Positions 7,456-17,839 of a stretch of 60,625 nt of DNA are shown here, one piece after another (positions within the stretch are counted from its first letter, which is position 1; each line of letters opens with the position of its first letter). The position numbers and the translations under genes are program-made. Below the pieces are notes generated by a model. That model ran no database searches. It was not told the origin of the DNA and was given only the letters and a program-made list of their open reading frames with translations. Source of the stretch: Aquibacillus albus (GTDB lineage: Bacteria > Bacillota > Bacilli > Bacillales > Amphibacillaceae); contig NZ_JAFBDR010000026.1 of NCBI RefSeq assembly GCF_016908325.1, positions 1 to 60,625 on the forward strand. The letters run 5' to 3'.

Positions 7456-8211
7456 CTAGTTTTCTAACCTTTTTTCATAGTTAACGTTCCATAAATACAA
7501 ACCTTGAGGTGGGGCTGTTTTCCCTGCTGCTCCTCTGTCTTGTAAATCTATGACTCGTTTCATATTTAACGGGGGCCGCTTTCCTTTACCTACTTCAATT
7601 AATGTACCAACTAGAATTCGAACCATATTGTATAAAAAACCGCTACCTTTAAAAACGAAGACGACCTTCCCATCTTCCTGAAAACAGCTCACATCATACA
7701 GAGTACGTGTTTTATCTTTTACACTTGTATTAGCTGCACAAAAGGATGTAAAGTCATGGGTTCCTTCCAAATAGTCGCAGGCTTCACTCATTGCTTTCAT
7801 ATCTAATGGTTGTCGTACATGATACGTGTAATTTCTTAAAAACACATCTTCATTTTCTGTATTTAAAATAAAATATCGGTATTCTTTTTCAACCACATCA
7901 TAACGGGCATGAAATTCATTCGATGCTCGTTTCACTTCTTTTACTCTTATATCCTCAGGTAATAGTGCGTTAAATGCTTGTCTCCAATTTTGTATAGGAA
8001 TGTTCAATGAAGTGTCAAAATGGATGACCTGTCCAACCGCATGTACTCTAGCATCTGTTCTTCCAGAAGCAATAACACGAATAGGAAGGCCCTTATGCAT
8101 CCGTGTTAGTGCTTTCTCTACTTCTGCTTGAACAGTTCTACCATTTGGTTGTATTTGATAGCCAGAAAAATTGGTTCCGTCATAACTAATGATACACTGT
8201 ATTCTATCCAT
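7456..8211 (-). CDS. truA: tRNA pseudouridine(38-40) synthase TruA
   Basis: A 251-residue enzyme that makes pseudouridine at positions 38-40 in the tRNA anticodon arm. The catalytic Asp lies in ASGRTDARVHAVGQVIHFD (Asp at about 53); EYRYFI and GSGFLYNMVRILVGTL are other family motifs. The frame is open to 8250, but the ATG at 8211 has AGAGGTGG upstream and gives the standard N-terminus; the longer form would overlap ecfT. Last gene of the ecfA1-ecfA2-ecfT-truA unit. Confidence 0.94.
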   Translation of the reverse strand: MDRIQCIISYDGTNFSGYQIQPNGRTVQAEVEKALTRMHKGLPIRVIASGRTDARVHAVGQVIHFDTSLNIPIQNWRQAFNALLPEDIRVKEVKRASNEFHARYDVVEKEYRYFILNTENEDVFLRNYTYHVRQPLDMKAMSEACDYLEGTHDFTSFCAANTSVKDKTRTLYDVSCFQEDGKVVFVFKGSGFLYNMVRILVGTLIEVGKGKRPPLNMKRVIDLQDRGAAGKTAPPQGLYLWNVNYEKRLEN

Positions 8212-8224
8212 GGTTAGCCACCTC

Positions 8225-9022
8225 TTAAGATCGTGTAAAGAATAAACCAATTAGTACGCAAACAAACAATACATATGCCAAGATGTCCCTTTTTTCTACT
8301 CGTAACTGTCGCAGCTTTGTCCGCCCTTCTCCACCTTGATATCCTCTCGCTTCCATTGCCATTGCTAAATCCTCTGCTCGCTTAAAAGCACTAACAAACA
8401 GCGGTACTAATAACGGTACAATTGCTTGCATTCTATCTTTTATTGAACCTGTTTTAAAATCTACCCCTCTAGATGCTTGAGCCTTAGAAATTTTTTCAGT
8501 CTCTTGAATTAGTGTTGGTATAAACCGCAGAGATATAGACATCATTAGTGCTAATTCATGGACAGGAAAATTTATACGCTTCAATGGATGCAATAAACTT
8601 TCAATGGCATCTGTTATTTCTATTGGTGTTGTCGTTAATGTTAATAAGGATGTCACCATGATCAACAAAAAAAACCGTAAAGAGATTGCCGTCCCTTGAC
8701 TAACTGCATCGCTGTAAATCGGATAAGTAAATATATGAAGTAACACTTCCCCTTCCTTCGTTACAAACAAATGTAAAAAGAAGGTGAAAACGATTAAAAA
8801 CCAAACAGGCTTTAGTCCTTTTAAGATGTAAGGAAGTTTGATTTTAGTTGTAAGAGCACTTGTAATTGCGAATAAAGTAAGAAGTCCATAACTTGCAGGT
8901 GAATTAGCGAAAAAGATAAAAAAGACAAAAAAGAAAATAATGACAATCTTTGTACGTGGGTCGAGGCGGTGAACGAGTGAATTACCTGGGACATACTGAC
9001 CAATAATTAAGGTATTATTCAT
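8225..9022 (-). CDS. ecfT: ECF transporter transmembrane protein EcfT
   Basis: A 265-residue integral membrane protein, the scaffold that joins the two ATPases to exchangeable substrate-binding S components for vitamins and cofactors. It has several hydrophobic segments and the two cytoplasmic coupling motifs: QASRGVDF and MEARGYQGG, of the Ala-Arg-Gly type. It starts 4 bp after ecfA2 with GGAGCTGAGG upstream. No S component is encoded nearby, which fits a shared (group II) module. Confidence 0.94.
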   Translation of the reverse strand: MNNTLIIGQYVPGNSLVHRLDPRTKIVIIFFFVFFIFFANSPASYGLLTLFAITSALTTKIKLPYILKGLKPVWFLIVFTFFLHLFVTKEGEVLLHIFTYPIYSDAVSQGTAISLRFFLLIMVTSLLTLTTTPIEITDAIESLLHPLKRINFPVHELALMMSISLRFIPTLIQETEKISKAQASRGVDFKTGSIKDRMQAIVPLLVPLFVSAFKRAEDLAMAMEARGYQGGEGRTKLRQLRVEKRDILAYVLFVCVLIGLFFTRS

Positions 9023-9026
9023 AACC

Positions 9027-9887
9027 TCAGCTCCGCTTTAACCTATCTGCAATTTCTGTTGCTAATTCAGATACACTTTGTTTTTGATAAGGTAAACTCA
9101 CTCCAAATTTTCTTTCAAATTCAAACAAAAATTCAATCACTTCAGGTACATCAAGCTGAACCTTTTTTAATGCTTGTTTATCTAAGAACAATTCAGCAGG
9201 TACACCCTCCATATATTTTGTCCCATTATTTAAGATGATTACTTTATCTGCGTATTTTAAGGCATCCTCCATGCTATGAGTGACTAATATGGTGGTCAGC
9301 TGTTTTTCCTGATGTAGTTTATAAAACATTTCCATCATATCTTCCTGGCCTCTTGGGTCTAAACCAGCTGTTGGTTCATCCAATACGAGTATTTGTGGAT
9401 TCATGGCAAGGACACCTGCAATCGACGCTCTTCTCATTTGCCCACCACTTAAATCAAAGGGGGATCGTTCCAATAACGCTTCTGGCAATTGAACAAATTT
9501 AATGGCTTGATCCACCCTTCTCCCTATCTCCTCTTGTTCAACGCCAAAGTTTTTAGGTCCAAATGCAATATCTTTTGCAACTGTTTCCTCAAATAATTGG
9601 TGTTCTGGGTATTGAAAGACCACTCCAACATTTCTTCTTAATTCTTTCATCTCTTTTAACTTCTGATTAGCAGATAACGTAAACCTCCCAACCGTTATCT
9701 CACCCTTTGTCGGGTGAAGTAATCCATTTAAGTGTTGAATTAGTGTAGATTTGCCTGATCCAGTATGGCCGATTATGGCAACAAATGAACGAGAATTAAT
9801 GTCAATCGACAAGTCTTGAATAGCTGTAAACTCAAAAGGGGTATTTGGTTGATATGTATAGCTTACATTTTTGAATGATATGTCCAT
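9027..9887 (-). CDS. ecfA2: ECF transporter ATPase EcfA2
   Basis: A 286-residue ABC ATPase. Walker A is GHTGSGKST (about 40-48), Q-loop FQYPEHQLF, signature [16 protein letters not shown], Walker [13 protein letters not shown], and H-switch TILVTHSM. It pairs with EcfA1 under EcfT. Its start overlaps the end of ecfA1 by 25 bp, indicating translational coupling. Confidence 0.94.
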   Translation of the reverse strand: MDISFKNVSYTYQPNTPFEFTAIQDLSIDINSRSFVAIIGHTGSGKSTLIQHLNGLLHPTKGEITVGRFTLSANQKLKEMKELRRNVGVVFQYPEHQLFEETVAKDIAFGPKNFGVEQEEIGRRVDQAIKFVQLPEALLERSPFDLSGGQMRRASIAGVLAMNPQILVLDEPTAGLDPRGQEDMMEMFYKLHQEKQLTTILVTHSMEDALKYADKVIILNNGTKYMEGVPAELFLDKQALKKVQLDVPEVIEFLFEFERKFGVSLPYQKQSVSELATEIADRLKRS

Positions 9888-10702
9888 AGTTCCTCTAATA
9901 ACTCCTCATGATTTAGCGGATGTTTTTCTAACTCTACACCTACTCTAGTTAACTCCTCTGCTAACCTTGCAACAAACGGAATATTTAAGCCTATTTGCAC
10001 GAGCTCGTCCTTTTTAGTAAACAATTGTCGCGGAGTCGCTTCTAACCACAATTCACCATCATTCATCACAATTACCCGATCGGCATGGATGATTTCATTT
10101 AAATCATGTGTAATTGTGATGAATGACATATGACGGTTATTCTTTAAAGCAGATACTGTATCTACTATTTCAGAACGTCCTTTAGGATCTAACATCGATG
10201 TAGCCTCATCCAGTATGATAACTTTTGGTAAAATTGCCAGCACTCCAGCTATTGCCACACGTTGTTTTTGTCCACCGGATAACCGATGGGGTTCATGTTG
10301 TACATAATCACTCATGTTTACAACAGTTAAGCACTCCTCTATTCGACGTATCATTTCTTCACGAGGTATCCCTCTGTTTTCCAAACCAAACGCAATATCA
10401 TCTCTAACAGTGGTTCCAACAAACTGATTATCTGGATTTTGAAAGACCATCCCCACGCTTTTACGAACAGCCCAGATATTTTTTTCATTGACACGCATAC
10501 CATCAACAAAAATTTTGCCTGCTTGCGGAGAAAGAAGGCCATTGATTAATTTTGCAATTGTAGATTTACCAGAGCCATTATGACCTATAATAGCGATCGA
10601 TTCACCTTCACCAATTGTAAAATTCACATTTTTAAGAACCCAAGGCTGGTCTTCCCCGTATCGAAATGAAACATTTTGAAACTCTATCAAAGGGCCGCTC
10701 AT
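9863..10702 (-). CDS. ecfA1: ECF transporter ATPase EcfA1
   Basis: A 279-residue ABC ATPase. Walker A is [10 protein letters not shown]-loop [10 protein letters not shown], signature [16 protein letters not shown], Walker [14 protein letters not shown], and H-switch TITHDL. First gene of the energising module, placed after rplQ as in Bacillus, separated from it by a terminator. AGGTGGATG precedes the ATG. Confidence 0.94.
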   Translation of the reverse strand: MSGPLIEFQNVSFRYGEDQPWVLKNVNFTIGEGESIAIIGHNGSGKSTIAKLINGLLSPQAGKIFVDGMRVNEKNIWAVRKSVGMVFQNPDNQFVGTTVRDDIAFGLENRGIPREEMIRRIEECLTVVNMSDYVQHEPHRLSGGQKQRVAIAGVLAILPKVIILDEATSMLDPKGRSEIVDTVSALKNNRHMSFITITHDLNEIIHADRVIVMNDGELWLEATPRQLFTKKDELVQIGLNIPFVARLAEELTRVGVELEKHPLNHEELLEELWTYHSKM

Positions 10703-10842
10703 TATTCATCCACCTCTATTACTATAAAAAACGTCGTATCAATTCAACTCGCTCTTTCTCCCTGAAATCAATCAAATCGGGAATTTAATGTTTCAATCAT
10801 CTTTTTCCTATCTTCATCCTCAACTTAAGAAAAGCGCAATAA

Positions 10843-10867
10843 GTTTATACTTTCTTAACGTACAAAA
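10843..10867 (-). repeat. Short match to the dispersed repeat
   Basis: TTTATACTTTCTTAACGTAC followed by an A run matches the tail of the repeat copies at 54784-54808 and 783-807. Here, as near 54800, the match directly abuts the T run of a terminator. The rest of the repeat is not present, so this may be a remnant. Confidence 0.4.
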
Positions 10868-10919
10868 AAAGGGCTTGGATTCACCTCATGGAAGAGATTC
10901 TGTCCTGCCCTTCTAGCCC
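10863..10919 (-). terminator. Terminator after rplQ (end of the S10-spc-alpha unit)
   Basis: On the minus strand GGGCT and AGCCC close a long imperfect stem-loop, followed directly by TTTTTTT. It lies between rplQ and the ecf genes. Confidence 0.7.
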
Positions 10920-10930
10920 ATTTGACTTGA

Positions 10931-10948
10931 TGTTCAATGCATTGAACA
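10931..10948. repeat. Perfect 18-bp palindrome behind rplQ
   Basis: TGTTCAATGCATTGAACA is its own reverse complement. It lies 15 bp downstream of the rplQ stop and before the terminator. It could be an RNA hairpin at the mRNA end or a protein site; nothing decides this. Confidence 0.5.
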
Positions 10949-10962
10949 CGTCATTTCAATTA

Positions 10963-11316
10963 TTAAACTAGTTCAATAATTGCCATCTCAGCTCCATCAC
11001 CGCGACGAGCACCTAATTTTAAGACGCGTGTGTAGCCGCCTTGACGCTCCTCATAACGTGAAGCAATGTCTGAGAATAACTTTTGTACCGCATCTTCATT
11101 TTCGTTTGCTTCTGAATCGTAAAGAAAAGCAGAAGCTTGGCGACGAGCATGAAGATCACCACGCTTACCAAGTGTAATCATTTTATCTACAACAGAACGC
11201 AATTCTTTTGCTTTTGCTTCAGTTGTTTCCAGACGTTCATGAATAATCAAGTCTGTGGCAAGATTACGAAGTAGTGCCATACGTTGATCCGTTGTACGAC
11301 CTAATTTTCTAGCCAT
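10963..11316 (-). CDS. rplQ: 50S ribosomal protein L17
   Basis: A 117-residue protein starting [21 protein letters not shown], the L17 signature, and ending with the [23 protein letters not shown] segment. Last gene of the alpha operon, 50 bp after rpoA, with GGGAGGGAT before the ATG. Confidence 0.97.
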   Translation of the reverse strand: MARKLGRTTDQRMALLRNLATDLIIHERLETTEAKAKELRSVVDKMITLGKRGDLHARRQASAFLYDSEANENEDAVQKLFSDIASRYEERQGGYTRVLKLGARRGDGAEMAIIELV

Positions 11317-11366
11317 GGATTATCCCTCCCTTTTTCGGAATCTCTAAAGATGTCTAAATCAATGTA

Positions 11367-12311
11367 TTAATCGTCATTACGTAGACCTAGGCCTAAATCT
11401 TCAAGCTTGTGTTTAACTTCTTCCAAGGACTTACGACCAAGGTTACGGACTTTCATCATATCTTCTTCAGATTTGTGTGCCAACTCTTGTACAGTATTAA
11501 TACCTGCACGCTTCAAACAATTATAAGAACGAACAGATAAATCAAGTTCTTCAATTGTCATTTCAAGCACTTTTTCTTTCTGATCTTCTTCTTTTTCAAT
11601 CATAATTTCAGCATTTTGAGCCTCGTCAGTTAAACCTACGAATATATTTAGATGCTCCGTATAAATCTTTGCACCTAGAGATACAGCTTCTTCAGGTCTT
11701 ATACTGCCATCTGTCCACACATCTAGTGTAAGTTTATCAAAATTCGTAATTTGACCAACACGAGTATTCTCTACTTGATACGTTACTTGTGAAACTGGTG
11801 TGAAAATTGAATCAACTGGTATCACACCAATCGGCTGATCATCATGGTTGTTGACTTCTGCTGGTCGGTAACCACGTCCACGTTCAGCTGTTATTTTCAT
11901 GCGAAAGTGAGCATTACTACCTAAAGTGGCAATATGAAGATCAGGATTCAAAATTTCAACATCACTATCATACGTAATATCTGCAGCCGTTACTTTTCCT
12001 TCTCCCTGAACATCCACCTCTAACGTTTTTTCCTCGTCTGAATAGATTTTCAGAGCAAGCTTTTTAAGGTTTAGTATAATCGTTGTAACATCTTCTACAA
12101 CGCCCTCTATTGTTGAGAACTCATGAAGAGCTCCGTCAATTTGGACAGATGTTACAGCTGCTCCAGGAAGCGAGGATAGTAGAATACGACGCAAGGAGTT
12201 TCCTAGTGTTGTTCCATATCCACGTTCAAGTGGTTCTACGACGAACTTTCCAAAAGTGGCGTCATCACTGACCTCTACCGTTTCAATCTTTGGCTTTTCG
12301 ATTTCTATCAT
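11367..12311 (-). CDS. rpoA: RNA polymerase alpha subunit
   Basis: A 314-residue protein, the same length as in B. subtilis. The N-terminal dimerisation domain shows [20 protein letters not shown]; the C-terminal domain that contacts UP elements and regulators shows [19 protein letters not shown] and [23 protein letters not shown] precedes the ATG. A separate promoter and a 180-nt leader precede the gene within the ribosomal cluster. Confidence 0.98.
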   Translation of the reverse strand: MIEIEKPKIETVEVSDDATFGKFVVEPLERGYGTTLGNSLRRILLSSLPGAAVTSVQIDGALHEFSTIEGVVEDVTTIILNLKKLALKIYSDEEKTLEVDVQGEGKVTAADITYDSDVEILNPDLHIATLGSNAHFRMKITAERGRGYRPAEVNNHDDQPIGVIPVDSIFTPVSQVTYQVENTRVGQITNFDKLTLDVWTDGSIRPEEAVSLGAKIYTEHLNIFVGLTDEAQNAEIMIEKEEDQKEKVLEMTIEELDLSVRSYNCLKRAGINTVQELAHKSEEDMMKVRNLGRKSLEEVKHKLEDLGLGLRNDD

Positions 12312-12344
12312 TAAATAAAACCCTCCTTCAAAACGTCGAAACCC

Positions 12345-12366
12345 CGGTTAGACAATGGTCTAACCG
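12345..12366 (-). other. Hairpin in the rpoA leader
   Basis: CGGTTAGAC and GTCTAACCG form a perfect 9-bp stem with a 4-nt loop about 35 bp before the rpoA start. No T run follows, so it is not an ordinary terminator. It may be a leader control element or an mRNA stabiliser; this is inference. Confidence 0.5.
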
Positions 12367-12492
12367 AAATTCCTCAGGTAAGCAGTTCCCGTTTCTGCAT
12401 GATGCACTTCGTATCTTCTGTCATATGCGATGCTGTCTGAAGGCGTTCAAACTCCGGCAATAAATTTGTTTTGACTGTTTTCTTTTTTAGCT

Positions 12493-12521
12493 ATCATAAC
12501 CCATTATAGACAGGCTGACAA
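12493..12521 (-). promoter_or_regulatory. Internal promoter for rpoA-rplQ (sigma A type)
   Basis: Minus strand -35 TTGTCA (12516-12521), 17-bp spacer, -10 TATGAT (12493-12498), beginning 17 bp behind the rpsK stop. It would drive rpoA-rplQ independently of the upstream ribosomal genes. Confidence 0.72.
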
Positions 12522-12537
12522 ATTATATACGGATAAA

Positions 12538-12927
12538 TTATACGCGACGACGTTTTGGTGGGCGACAACCATTGTGAGGAACAGGTGTTACATCAACAAT
12601 GGCAGTAACTTCTAGACCTGCTGCCTGAAGTGAACGAATTGCTGCTTCACGTCCAGCACCTGGGCCCTTTACAGTTACTTCTAATGTTTTTAGACCGTGT
12701 TCTTGTGCTGATTTTGCTGCTGCTTCTGCTGCCATCTGAGCTGCAAAAGGCGTAGATTTACGAGAGCCTCTAAAACCCAATGCACCAGCACTGCTCCAAC
12801 TTACCGCATTACCTTGAACATCAGTAATTGTAACGATTGTATTGTTAAATGTAGAACGAATATGTGCTACACCAGTGTCAATATTCTTTTTCACGCGACG
12901 TTTACGTGTGTTTGTTTTACGAGCCAT
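12538..12927 (-). CDS. rpsK: 30S ribosomal protein S11
   Basis: A 129-residue small-subunit platform protein. Diagnostic segments are [18 protein letters not shown] and the C-terminus [18 protein letters not shown]. It follows rpsM by 20 bp with AGGAGGTAAT upstream and precedes a promoter-bearing gap before rpoA. Confidence 0.97.
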   Translation of the reverse strand: MARKTNTRKRRVKKNIDTGVAHIRSTFNNTIVTITDVQGNAVSWSSAGALGFRGSRKSTPFAAQMAAEAAAKSAQEHGLKTLEVTVKGPGAGREAAIRSLQAAGLEVTAIVDVTPVPHNGCRPPKRRRV

Positions 12928-12947
12928 TTAATTCATTACCTCCTTTA

Positions 12948-13313
12948 CTATTTTTTCTTGTTAGCCATTGTTTTACGTGGACCTTTACGTGTACGAGAAT
13001 TATTCTTCGTATTTTGACCACGAACTGGTAAACCTCTGCGGTGGCGTAAACCACGATAAGAACCAATTTCAATTAAACGTTTGATATTAAGAGATACTTC
13101 ACGGCGAAGATCACCTTCTACAGTGAAATTCTCAACCTGCTGACGAATTTTTGTTAATTCATCTTCTGTCAAATCTCTTACACGAGTATTCTCTGAAACT
13201 CCAGCTTCTTTTAAGATTTCCTTAGCTGTTGATTTCCCAATACCATATACATACGTAAGGGAAATAGCAACACGCTTTTCACGAGGAATATCTACACCTG
13301 ATATACGTGCCAT
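12948..13313 (-). CDS. rpsM: 30S ribosomal protein S13
   Basis: A 121-residue head protein contacting the P-site tRNA and the L5 bridge. The start [19 protein letters not shown] and the basic tail [14 protein letters not shown] identify it. It lies between rpmJ and rpsK, with AAGGAGGTG before the ATG. Confidence 0.97.
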   Translation of the reverse strand: MARISGVDIPREKRVAISLTYVYGIGKSTAKEILKEAGVSENTRVRDLTEDELTKIRQQVENFTVEGDLRREVSLNIKRLIEIGSYRGLRHRRGLPVRGQNTKNNSRTRKGPRKTMANKKK

Positions 13314-13336
13314 TTAATACATGCACCTCCTTGAAT

Positions 13337-13453
<117 letters not shown>

Positions 13454-13483
13454 TCATACCTCCTTTTGTATCGGAGCATTCAA

Positions 13484-13702
13484 TTATTTGTAACGGTACG
13501 TAATACGTCCTCTAGATAAATCATATGGAGAAAGCTCAACCGTCACTTTATCTCCAGGTAGAATTCGAATGAAATGCATGCGAATCTTACCAGAAACATG
13601 AGCTAAAACGGTATGACCATTCTCTAATTCAACTTTAAACATTGCATTGGGTAACGTGTCAGTGACAGTACCCTCTACTTCAATTGCATCGTCTTTCGCC
13701 AT
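13484..13702 (-). CDS. infA: Translation initiation factor IF-1
   Basis: A 72-residue S1-like OB-fold protein: [20 protein letters not shown] and [19 protein letters not shown] are diagnostic. IF-1 binds the A site of the 30S subunit during initiation. Its first 23 bp overlap the end of the KOW-domain gene, with GGGAGATCAACTCG upstream as ribosome binding region. Confidence 0.97.
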   Translation of the reverse strand: MAKDDAIEVEGTVTDTLPNAMFKVELENGHTVLAHVSGKIRMHFIRILPGDKVTVELSPYDLSRGRITYRYK

Positions 13703-14015
13703 CGAGTTGATCTCCCTTCCTTAAATCAGTCACCATTTCATTGACAAATTTTGATAGAGCAAAACGCAGCTTACCATTTGTTACGCGACCAGTTTCTAGA
13801 AGGCTGTTTTGGACTTCTGGAGAGATGTAATCCATAGGCTCTATATGATGTCGATTCTTTTTCTTTGGTCGATCATATTTCCTTTTTTCTCCATCGGCAA
13901 GCAAGACAAAACGATTGTTAACAACACCAATGACAACCGCATATTGGCCTGCTTCACGCCCTTGTAAGATTTGAACAACTTGACCTATTTGCGGACTCGA
14001 ATCCGGATCATTCAA
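13680..14015 (-). CDS. KOW-domain RNA-binding protein, L14e-like
   Basis: A 111-residue protein with an N-terminal KOW-like segment [33 protein letters not shown], then a basic [14 protein letters not shown] stretch. Small KOW proteins of this type lie between map and infA in Bacillaceae; a role in ribosome or RNA binding is assumed only. The start is TTG at 14015, with AAGGTGATT a few bases upstream; the only nearby ATG in the region is out of frame and hits a stop. The upstream neighbour map is a pseudogene, and its last stop codon lies 13 bp before this start. It overlaps infA by 23 bp. Confidence 0.82.
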   Translation of the reverse strand: MNDPDSSPQIGQVVQILQGREAGQYAVVIGVVNNRFVLLADGEKRKYDRPKKKNRHHIEPMDYISPEVQNSLLETGRVTNGKLRFALSKFVNEMVTDLRKGDQLDGERRCN

Positions 14016-14028
14016 CCATAATCACCTT

Positions 14029-14651
14029 CACTTAGGTTTTGATAAAATTTGACAACCACCAACTGTAACGATAACAGTATATTCAAAAGGAAAACACCTT
14101 TTATCGTCTTAAGTGAATACCGTCCAATTATCAGCAAGTATTAGCACAGGACGAGTTCCTACATTAACCATTAGTTCACTGGCTACTACCATGCCAGCCG
14201 AATGTGGATCTTGTGCAATCGAATAAAATATTTGGGTCTTTATGAAATGCTATCTTTATCCACGACCCGCGAAATCTCTGACAATCAGTCATTCAATTGC
14301 TATTATGGCATGATATATATTTGAAAGGCGAACACCTGGTTTTGCCTCTTCAAGATCTTTATTAAATAGAAGTCTGAGTAACTTCTAGCGATATAGTGTA
14401 TTCTTTTCATTCGTATCAGCTGGATACGTCCAAGTTGAACCCCTTAACGAGATCCTTACCTACACAAATATCAATGGAAATGATAGCACCATTATATAGC
14501 TTACGCTTGCTAGGATATCATGAATACACCCTACATGAACAAGTGTGCAAATACTACCACGAAAACCATTATACCCTTTAAGCGAAGGAATTGCACCCTT
14601 ACGACGAATGAAATTCTCGGCAATGTTATCCAATTCTCGTGGTGTTTTGCA
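14029..14651 (-). pseudogene. map: Decayed methionine aminopeptidase gene (map)
   Basis: The space between adk and the KOW gene, where Bacillaceae carry map, has no open frame but its minus strand still encodes pieces of MetAP in order and in three frames. Readable pieces are CKTPREL running directly into DNIAENFIRRKGAIPS, then LKGYNGFRGSIC, YNGAIISIDI, STWTYP, LEVTQTSI, DLEEAKPGVRLSNIYHA, VRDFAGRG, HKDPNI, VASELMVNVGTR, LADNWTVFT and FEYTVIVTVGGCQIL. About 30 codons between the first two pieces are deleted. There are many frameshifts and in-frame stops. The metal-ligand His of the usual GHG motif reads Arg, and the HGD Asp is lost. MetAP removes N-terminal Met and is essential, so another copy must exist elsewhere. 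Confidence 0.9.
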
Positions 14652-14659
14652 TACGTGAC

Positions 14660-15325
<666 letters not shown>

Positions 15326-15354
15326 TCATTTTACAATATCATTATCATCTATCT

Positions 15355-16650
15355 CTACTTAATAAACCCTTTATAATGCCGCTTTACTAATTGGCTTTCT
15401 AATTGTTTCATTGTTTGTAAGGCAACCCCTACAACAATCAATAAGCTAGTTCCACCAATTTGTACAGCCTGTGGTAGGTTCGCAATACTTCCTAACACTA
15501 ACGGCAATACCGAAACTGCAGCAAGGAAAATGGAGCCTACAAATGTTAAACGATACATTACACGAGTTAGATACGTTTGTGTGTTTGTACCTGGACGAAT
15601 TCCAGGTATATATCCACCTTGCTTTTTAAGATTCTCTGCCATTTGTTCAGGATTAACTTGAACAAATGTATAAAAATAGGTAAAGGCAATAATTAAGGCT
15701 ACGTAAATTACCATTCCTATCGGCTGAGTATAATCAAAAATGTTAGCTATCACTTCCGCTACTTGGTTTCCTTCAAAAAATCCAGCAACCGTTCTTGGTG
15801 CGATGATAAATGAGATAGCAAAAATTACTGGGATAACTCCTGCAGCATTCACCTTTAAAGGCAGATGTGTAGAGTGACCACCAACCGGAGATCGATTTTG
15901 TAATTTTTTTGCATATTGAATCGGTATCTTTCGCAATGCCTGTTGAATGAAAATAACACCAACTACAACTGCAATAATCACTAGAACAATCAAAGCAACG
16001 ATGACAATATTAATAAACAATTCGTTAGCAACATCACCACCGAAGTACTGTTCATAAAGTTGATTAACTCCGTTTGGTATTGCAGCGACAATACCAGCAA
16101 AGATCAAGATTGAGATCCCATTTCCTACGCCGTTAGCAGTGATTTGTTCACCAAGCCACATCAAGAAAGCTGTTCCACTTGTTAAAACAATTGCAATAAC
16201 AAGAAATTTTCCAACTCCCGGTTCTTGGATTAATTGGCCACCAGTCATAGCATTAAAGCCAACGGACATGGCAGCACCTTGAATGAACGCCAAAACGATT
16301 GTTCCGTAACGAGTGAATTGAGCTAATTTTTTTCGCCCAACCTCTCCTTGTTTTCTCCACTCAGAGAATTTTTGTACAACATCCATTTGCAGTAGTTGCA
16401 TGATAATAGAGGCTGTGATATAAGGCATAATCCCCATCGCAAAGATAGAGAAATTTTGTAATGCCCCGCCTCCAAAAGTGTTTAAGAAACCAAAAACACT
16501 TTGCTCATTCATAAAATCAATTGCTTCTCTATTAGAAAACGGTACTGGAATAAACGTACCAATTCTAAAAACAACTAACATTAACAGGGTGAATATAATT
16601 TTTTGTCTTATATCACTCACGCGCACAAAATTGGAGATTGTACGAAACAT
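15355..16650 (-). CDS. secY: Preprotein translocase subunit SecY
   Basis: A 431-residue membrane protein with ten hydrophobic helices, the channel of the Sec translocon working with SecE and SecA. Recognisable parts are FRIGTFIPVPF, FGGGALQNFSIFAMGIMPYI and GIRPGTNTQTYLTRVMYRL. Its ATG overlaps the rplO stop by one base (TAATG), so translation is coupled. Confidence 0.97.
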   Translation of the reverse strand: MFRTISNFVRVSDIRQKIIFTLLMLVVFRIGTFIPVPFSNREAIDFMNEQSVFGFLNTFGGGALQNFSIFAMGIMPYITASIIMQLLQMDVVQKFSEWRKQGEVGRKKLAQFTRYGTIVLAFIQGAAMSVGFNAMTGGQLIQEPGVGKFLVIAIVLTSGTAFLMWLGEQITANGVGNGISILIFAGIVAAIPNGVNQLYEQYFGGDVANELFINIVIVALIVLVIIAVVVGVIFIQQALRKIPIQYAKKLQNRSPVGGHSTHLPLKVNAAGVIPVIFAISFIIAPRTVAGFFEGNQVAEVIANIFDYTQPIGMVIYVALIIAFTYFYTFVQVNPEQMAENLKKQGGYIPGIRPGTNTQTYLTRVMYRLTFVGSIFLAAVSVLPLVLGSIANLPQAVQIGGTSLLIVVGVALQTMKQLESQLVKRHYKGFIK

Positions 16651-17087
16651 TAAATCACCTCAGTTTGGCCGCCCGCTGCTTCAATCGCTTCTTTCGCTGA
16701 AGCAGAGAACTTATGAGCTTTTACGGTAAGCTTTTTTTCAACTGCACCGTTGCCAAGTATTTTGATACCTGATTTCAGCTTACTTACTACACCACTTTCT
16801 TTTAGTAGCTCTGGTGTTACTTCTGTACCATCTTCAAATTTATTTAGTGTTTCAAGGTTTACAATCGCGAAGTCTTTACGATTAATATTCGTGAATCCGC
16901 GTTTAGGTAGACGTTGGAATAAAGGCATTTGACCACCCTCGAAACCTGGACGAACACCGCCGCCAGAACGAGCTTTTTGGCCTTTATGACCACGTCCGGA
17001 TGTTTTACCATTACCTGAAGACATTCCTCTACCTACACGATTACGTTTTTTACGAGCTTGTGATGGCTTCAATTCATGTGGTTTCAT
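16650..17087 (-). CDS. rplO: 50S ribosomal protein L15
   Basis: A 145-residue protein with the glycine-rich N-terminal extension [20 protein letters not shown] typical of L15 and the segment [16 protein letters not shown]. It follows rpmD by 31 bp and overlaps secY by one base. Confidence 0.97.
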   Translation of the reverse strand: MKPHELKPSQARKKRNRVGRGMSSGNGKTSGRGHKGQKARSGGGVRPGFEGGQMPLFQRLPKRGFTNINRKDFAIVNLETLNKFEDGTEVTPELLKESGVVSKLKSGIKILGNGAVEKKLTVKAHKFSASAKEAIEAAGGQTEVI

Positions 17088-17118
17088 GCGAGCACCTCCT
17101 CTTTGCGCTATTGCAATA

Positions 17119-17301
17119 TTATAATTCTTTAACCGCTACTAAGTGCGATACTTTGTTAATCATGCCGCGCACGACATCTGTATCTTCGCGGACTACTGAT
17201 TGACTAATTTTGTTTAAACCTAATGATTTTACAGTAGCTTTTTGGACTTCAGATCTACCAATTACACTGCGCTTGAGGGTAATTTCTAACTTTTTAGCCA
17301 T
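17119..17301 (-). CDS. rpmD: 50S ribosomal protein L30
   Basis: A 60-residue protein: [20 protein letters not shown] and [20 protein letters not shown] match bacterial L30. It lies 13 bp behind rpsE, with AAGGAGGGA before the ATG. Confidence 0.96.
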   Translation of the reverse strand: MAKKLEITLKRSVIGRSEVQKATVKSLGLNKISQSVVREDTDVVRGMINKVSHLVAVKEL

Positions 17302-17314
17302 GTGATTTCCCTCC

Positions 17315-17818
17315 TTATCCTAACAGTTCTTCTACTGACTTACCACGTAATTTAGCTACTTCTTCCGCACGCTTTAATTCGCTCAATCCGTTAATTGTTG
17401 CACGAACCATGTTGATTGGTGTGTTAGAACCAAGTGACTTAGAAAGAATGTCACCTACACCTGCAAGTTCAAGCACCGCACGAACTGGTCCACCAGCGAT
17501 TACCCCAGTACCTTCTGCAGCTGGTTTCAACAAAATACTTCCTGCGCCAAATTCGCCAGTAATTTCATGTGGAATAGTTGTACCAACGATTGGTACCTTA
17601 ATTAAACTTTTCTTCGCATCATCGATTGCCTTTTTAATTGCATCTGGTACCTCTTGTGCCTTACCAGTACCAAATCCAACGTGGCCATTTTTATCTCCGA
17701 CTACTACTAAAGCAGCAAAACGGAAACGACGTCCACCTTTAACAACTTTAGCAACACGATTAATTGTTACTACGCGTTCTTCAAGATCTAACTTATTCGG
17801 GTCAATGTTTGTACGCAA
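17315..17818 (-). CDS. rpsE: 30S ribosomal protein S5
   Basis: A 167-residue protein; [19 protein letters not shown] and [20 protein letters not shown] are diagnostic. It shapes the mRNA entry region and takes part in decoding fidelity. It follows rplR by 21 bp, with AAGGAGGGA upstream. Confidence 0.97.
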   Translation of the reverse strand: MRTNIDPNKLDLEERVVTINRVAKVVKGGRRFRFAALVVVGDKNGHVGFGTGKAQEVPDAIKKAIDDAKKSLIKVPIVGTTIPHEITGEFGAGSILLKPAAEGTGVIAGGPVRAVLELAGVGDILSKSLGSNTPINMVRATINGLSELKRAEEVAKLRGKSVEELLG

Positions 17819-17839
17819 AATGTGTCCCTCCTTTAACGA

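Noticed and set aside
14396-14581. 61-codon plus-strand open frame between adk and the KOW gene
   Set aside because: It is the antisense of the map pseudogene; no ribosome binding site and no protein-like composition.
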